DNA of 6,047 bases, from assembly GCA_002171085.1 (NCBI GenBank), contig NHGV01000002.1, forward strand, positions 16,040 to 22,086, written 5' to 3'. This DNA comes from Pelagibacteraceae bacterium TMED146 (GTDB lineage: Bacteria; Pseudomonadota; Alphaproteobacteria; Pelagibacterales; Pelagibacteraceae). The notes under the pieces were generated by a model that was given only the letters and a program-made list of their open reading frames with translations, searched no databases and was not told the origin of the DNA. A program made the position numbers and the translations under genes. Position 1 is the first letter of the stretch. Each line of letters opens with the position of its first letter. Shown in pieces: positions 5,110-6,047 of the stretch.

Positions 5110-5796
5110 ATGACCCCTTTTTTTTCAAGTTTAAAAGATAATAGAATTTTTCAATTTACTGTTGTTATAATTATTATTTTGAATGCAGTACTAATTGGGG
5201 CAACGACTTATGAACTGGATCCTTTATTTTTAGAGACAATTCATTTCTTAGATTACGGAATTACGATTTTCTTTGTCATTGAAATTCTCATAAGGTTTAT
5301 AGGTGAGAAGCAAAAAGCTGATTTTTTTAAAAGTGGGTGGAATATTTTTGATACTGTCATTGTTGCAATCTCCCTCATTCCAATTCCAAATAATTCTAGT
5401 TTTTTAGTTTTAAGATTACTTCGAATATTTAGAGTTTTAAGATTAATTTCTGTTATTCCTGAGCTAAAACAAATTATTGAAGCTATTTTAGAATCTGTAA
5501 GAAGAGTCTTTTTTGTAAGCTTACTACTTTTTATTATTCTCTACATTTATGCAACGATGGGAGCTATTTTATTTGGAAATGATGATCCATCAAGGTGGGG
5601 TGATCTTGGAATTTCTCTAATTACTCTTTTTCAAGTTTTAACTCTATCATCGTGGGAAACGGTAATGTTACCGATGCAAGAGATTTATTGGTGGTCATGG
5701 GTTTATTTCTTTAGTTTTATTATTATTTGCGGCATCACTATATTAAACCTTGTTATCGCAATTCTGGTTGATGTGGTAATACAAAAGAAAATATAA
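5110..5796 (+). CDS. Voltage-gated cation channel, bacterial NaV-like single domain (six-TM)
   Basis: A 228-residue inner-membrane channel subunit expected to assemble as a tetramer. All parts of the family fold can be placed: S1 about 16-32 with Asn25, S2 about 44-64 with Glu58, S3 about 77-92 with Asp81, S4 about 98-116 with arginines every third residue (102, 105, 108, 111), the S4-S5 linker, S5 about 133-155, pore helix about 166-178 and S6 about 196-224 with Asn213. The selectivity filter reads TLSSWE (178-183) where NaChBac and NavAb have TLESW: the key filter glutamate is a serine and an acid comes one residue after Trp182. Ion preference (sodium, calcium or non-selective) is therefore unclear. 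The protein stops just after S6 and lacks the coiled-coil C-terminal domain common in bacterial NaV channels. The ATG has no Shine-Dalgarno sequence; a nearly leaderless transcript is possible. Confidence 0.9.
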   Translation: MTPFFSSLKDNRIFQFTVVIIIILNAVLIGATTYELDPLFLETIHFLDYGITIFFVIEILIRFIGEKQKADFFKSGWNIFDTVIVAISLIPIPNNSSFLVLRLLRIFRVLRLISVIPELKQIIEAILESVRRVFFVSLLLFIILYIYATMGAILFGNDDPSRWGDLGISLITLFQVLTLSSWETVMLPMQEIYWWSWVYFFSFIIICGITILNLVIAILVDVVIQKKI

Positions 5797-5801
5797 TTTT
5801 A

Positions 5802-6047
5802 TTAAACAAAAATAACAAATGAATAAACTAAGATACCAGTCATAACTGTTAACAGTACGTTTTTAAACAAAATGCTAATAACGAAGGCTGTTAAAAAAGA
5901 TAAAATTTCATCCGAAAAAAATACCAAGTCATTATTTTCATAAAATACTGCGGGAAATATTAACGAGGGAAAGACTGCAGATGGTACATAAGACAAAACT
6001 TTTTTTGTTGTTTCGCTATAAGTTTTTGTATTTGCATAAGCAGTAAC
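5802..6047 (-). CDS. AzlD-like branched-chain amino acid transport subunit, 5' end beyond the window
   Basis: Eighty-one codons are visible, open from the right edge to the TAA at 5802-5804. Reading from the edge, the protein goes VTAYANTKTYSETTKKVLS and then YVPSAVFPSLIFPAVF, a motif typical of AzlD, the small (about 100-residue) partner of the AzlC permease. The pair exports branched-chain amino acids or their analogues. Two further hydrophobic segments follow, ending in VYSFVIFV. No ATG lies in frame in the visible part; a TTG at 5994-5996 is open but would cut the protein in the middle of the conserved region, so the true start is beyond 6047. An AzlC gene would be expected just upstream, outside the window. 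The stop lies five bases from the convergent channel gene's stop. Family assignment rests on a short stretch. Confidence 0.72.
   Translation of the reverse strand, partial: VTAYANTKTYSETTKKVLSYVPSAVFPSLIFPAVFYENNDLVFFSDEILSFLTAFVISILFKNVLLTVMTGILVYSFVIFV

Noticed and set aside
5111..5796. Channel gene as a frameshifted pseudogene because it lacks the C-terminal coiled coil
   Set aside because: The sequence after the stop shows no coiled-coil reading in other plus frames, and the convergent gene begins five bases on. All membrane segments are intact, so it reads as a complete short form.

Overview
The window is a strongly A+T-rich, tightly packed stretch of bacterial chromosome. Coding sequence fills nearly all of it, convergent genes abut with 0-5 bases between them, one gene pair overlaps by a single base, and all seven visible stop codons are TAA. 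With an alphaproteobacterial-looking gene set, this best fits a streamlined marine alphaproteobacterium of the SAR11/Pelagibacter kind. That placement is an inference from composition and style, not from a marker gene. I see no mobile element, CRISPR array, tRNA or rRNA.

Layout. A 1-Cys peroxiredoxin gene runs off the left edge (minus strand, 5' part present). Its leader holds a two-part stem-loop directly ahead of the only clear Shine-Dalgarno sequence in the window. Divergent from it is an Lrp/AsnC-family regulator (718-1176, plus), which meets a small DUF4396-like membrane protein gene (1177-1617, minus) head-to-head at the stop codons with no gap. Upstream of that gene on the minus strand lie a DEAD-box RNA helicase with a basic tail (1663-3003), a membrane fatty acid hydroxylase/sterol desaturase-family protein (3078-3830) and an exported PQQ-type sugar dehydrogenase-like beta-propeller (3830-4909). 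The last two overlap as TAATG and are very probably translationally coupled. A divergent gap (4910-5109) carries a second set of hairpins that can form in two mutually exclusive ways. On its right is a single-domain voltage-gated cation channel (5110-5796, plus) with an unusual selectivity filter. The window ends in the 3' part of an AzlD-like branched-chain amino acid exporter subunit (5802 to the right edge, minus).

How the genes work together. The firmest functional unit is the dehydrogenase-hydroxylase pair: an exported oxidoreductase-fold propeller made with an integral-membrane di-iron-type oxygenase, substrate unknown. The helicase and DUF4396 gene may be read from the same minus-strand transcript, since gaps are only 74 and 45 bases. 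The most novel-looking material is non-coding: the hairpin elements ahead of the peroxiredoxin and channel genes. In each, G-U pairs keep the stem intact only on the strand that would be the leader of the downstream gene. No known defence or mobile system is present.
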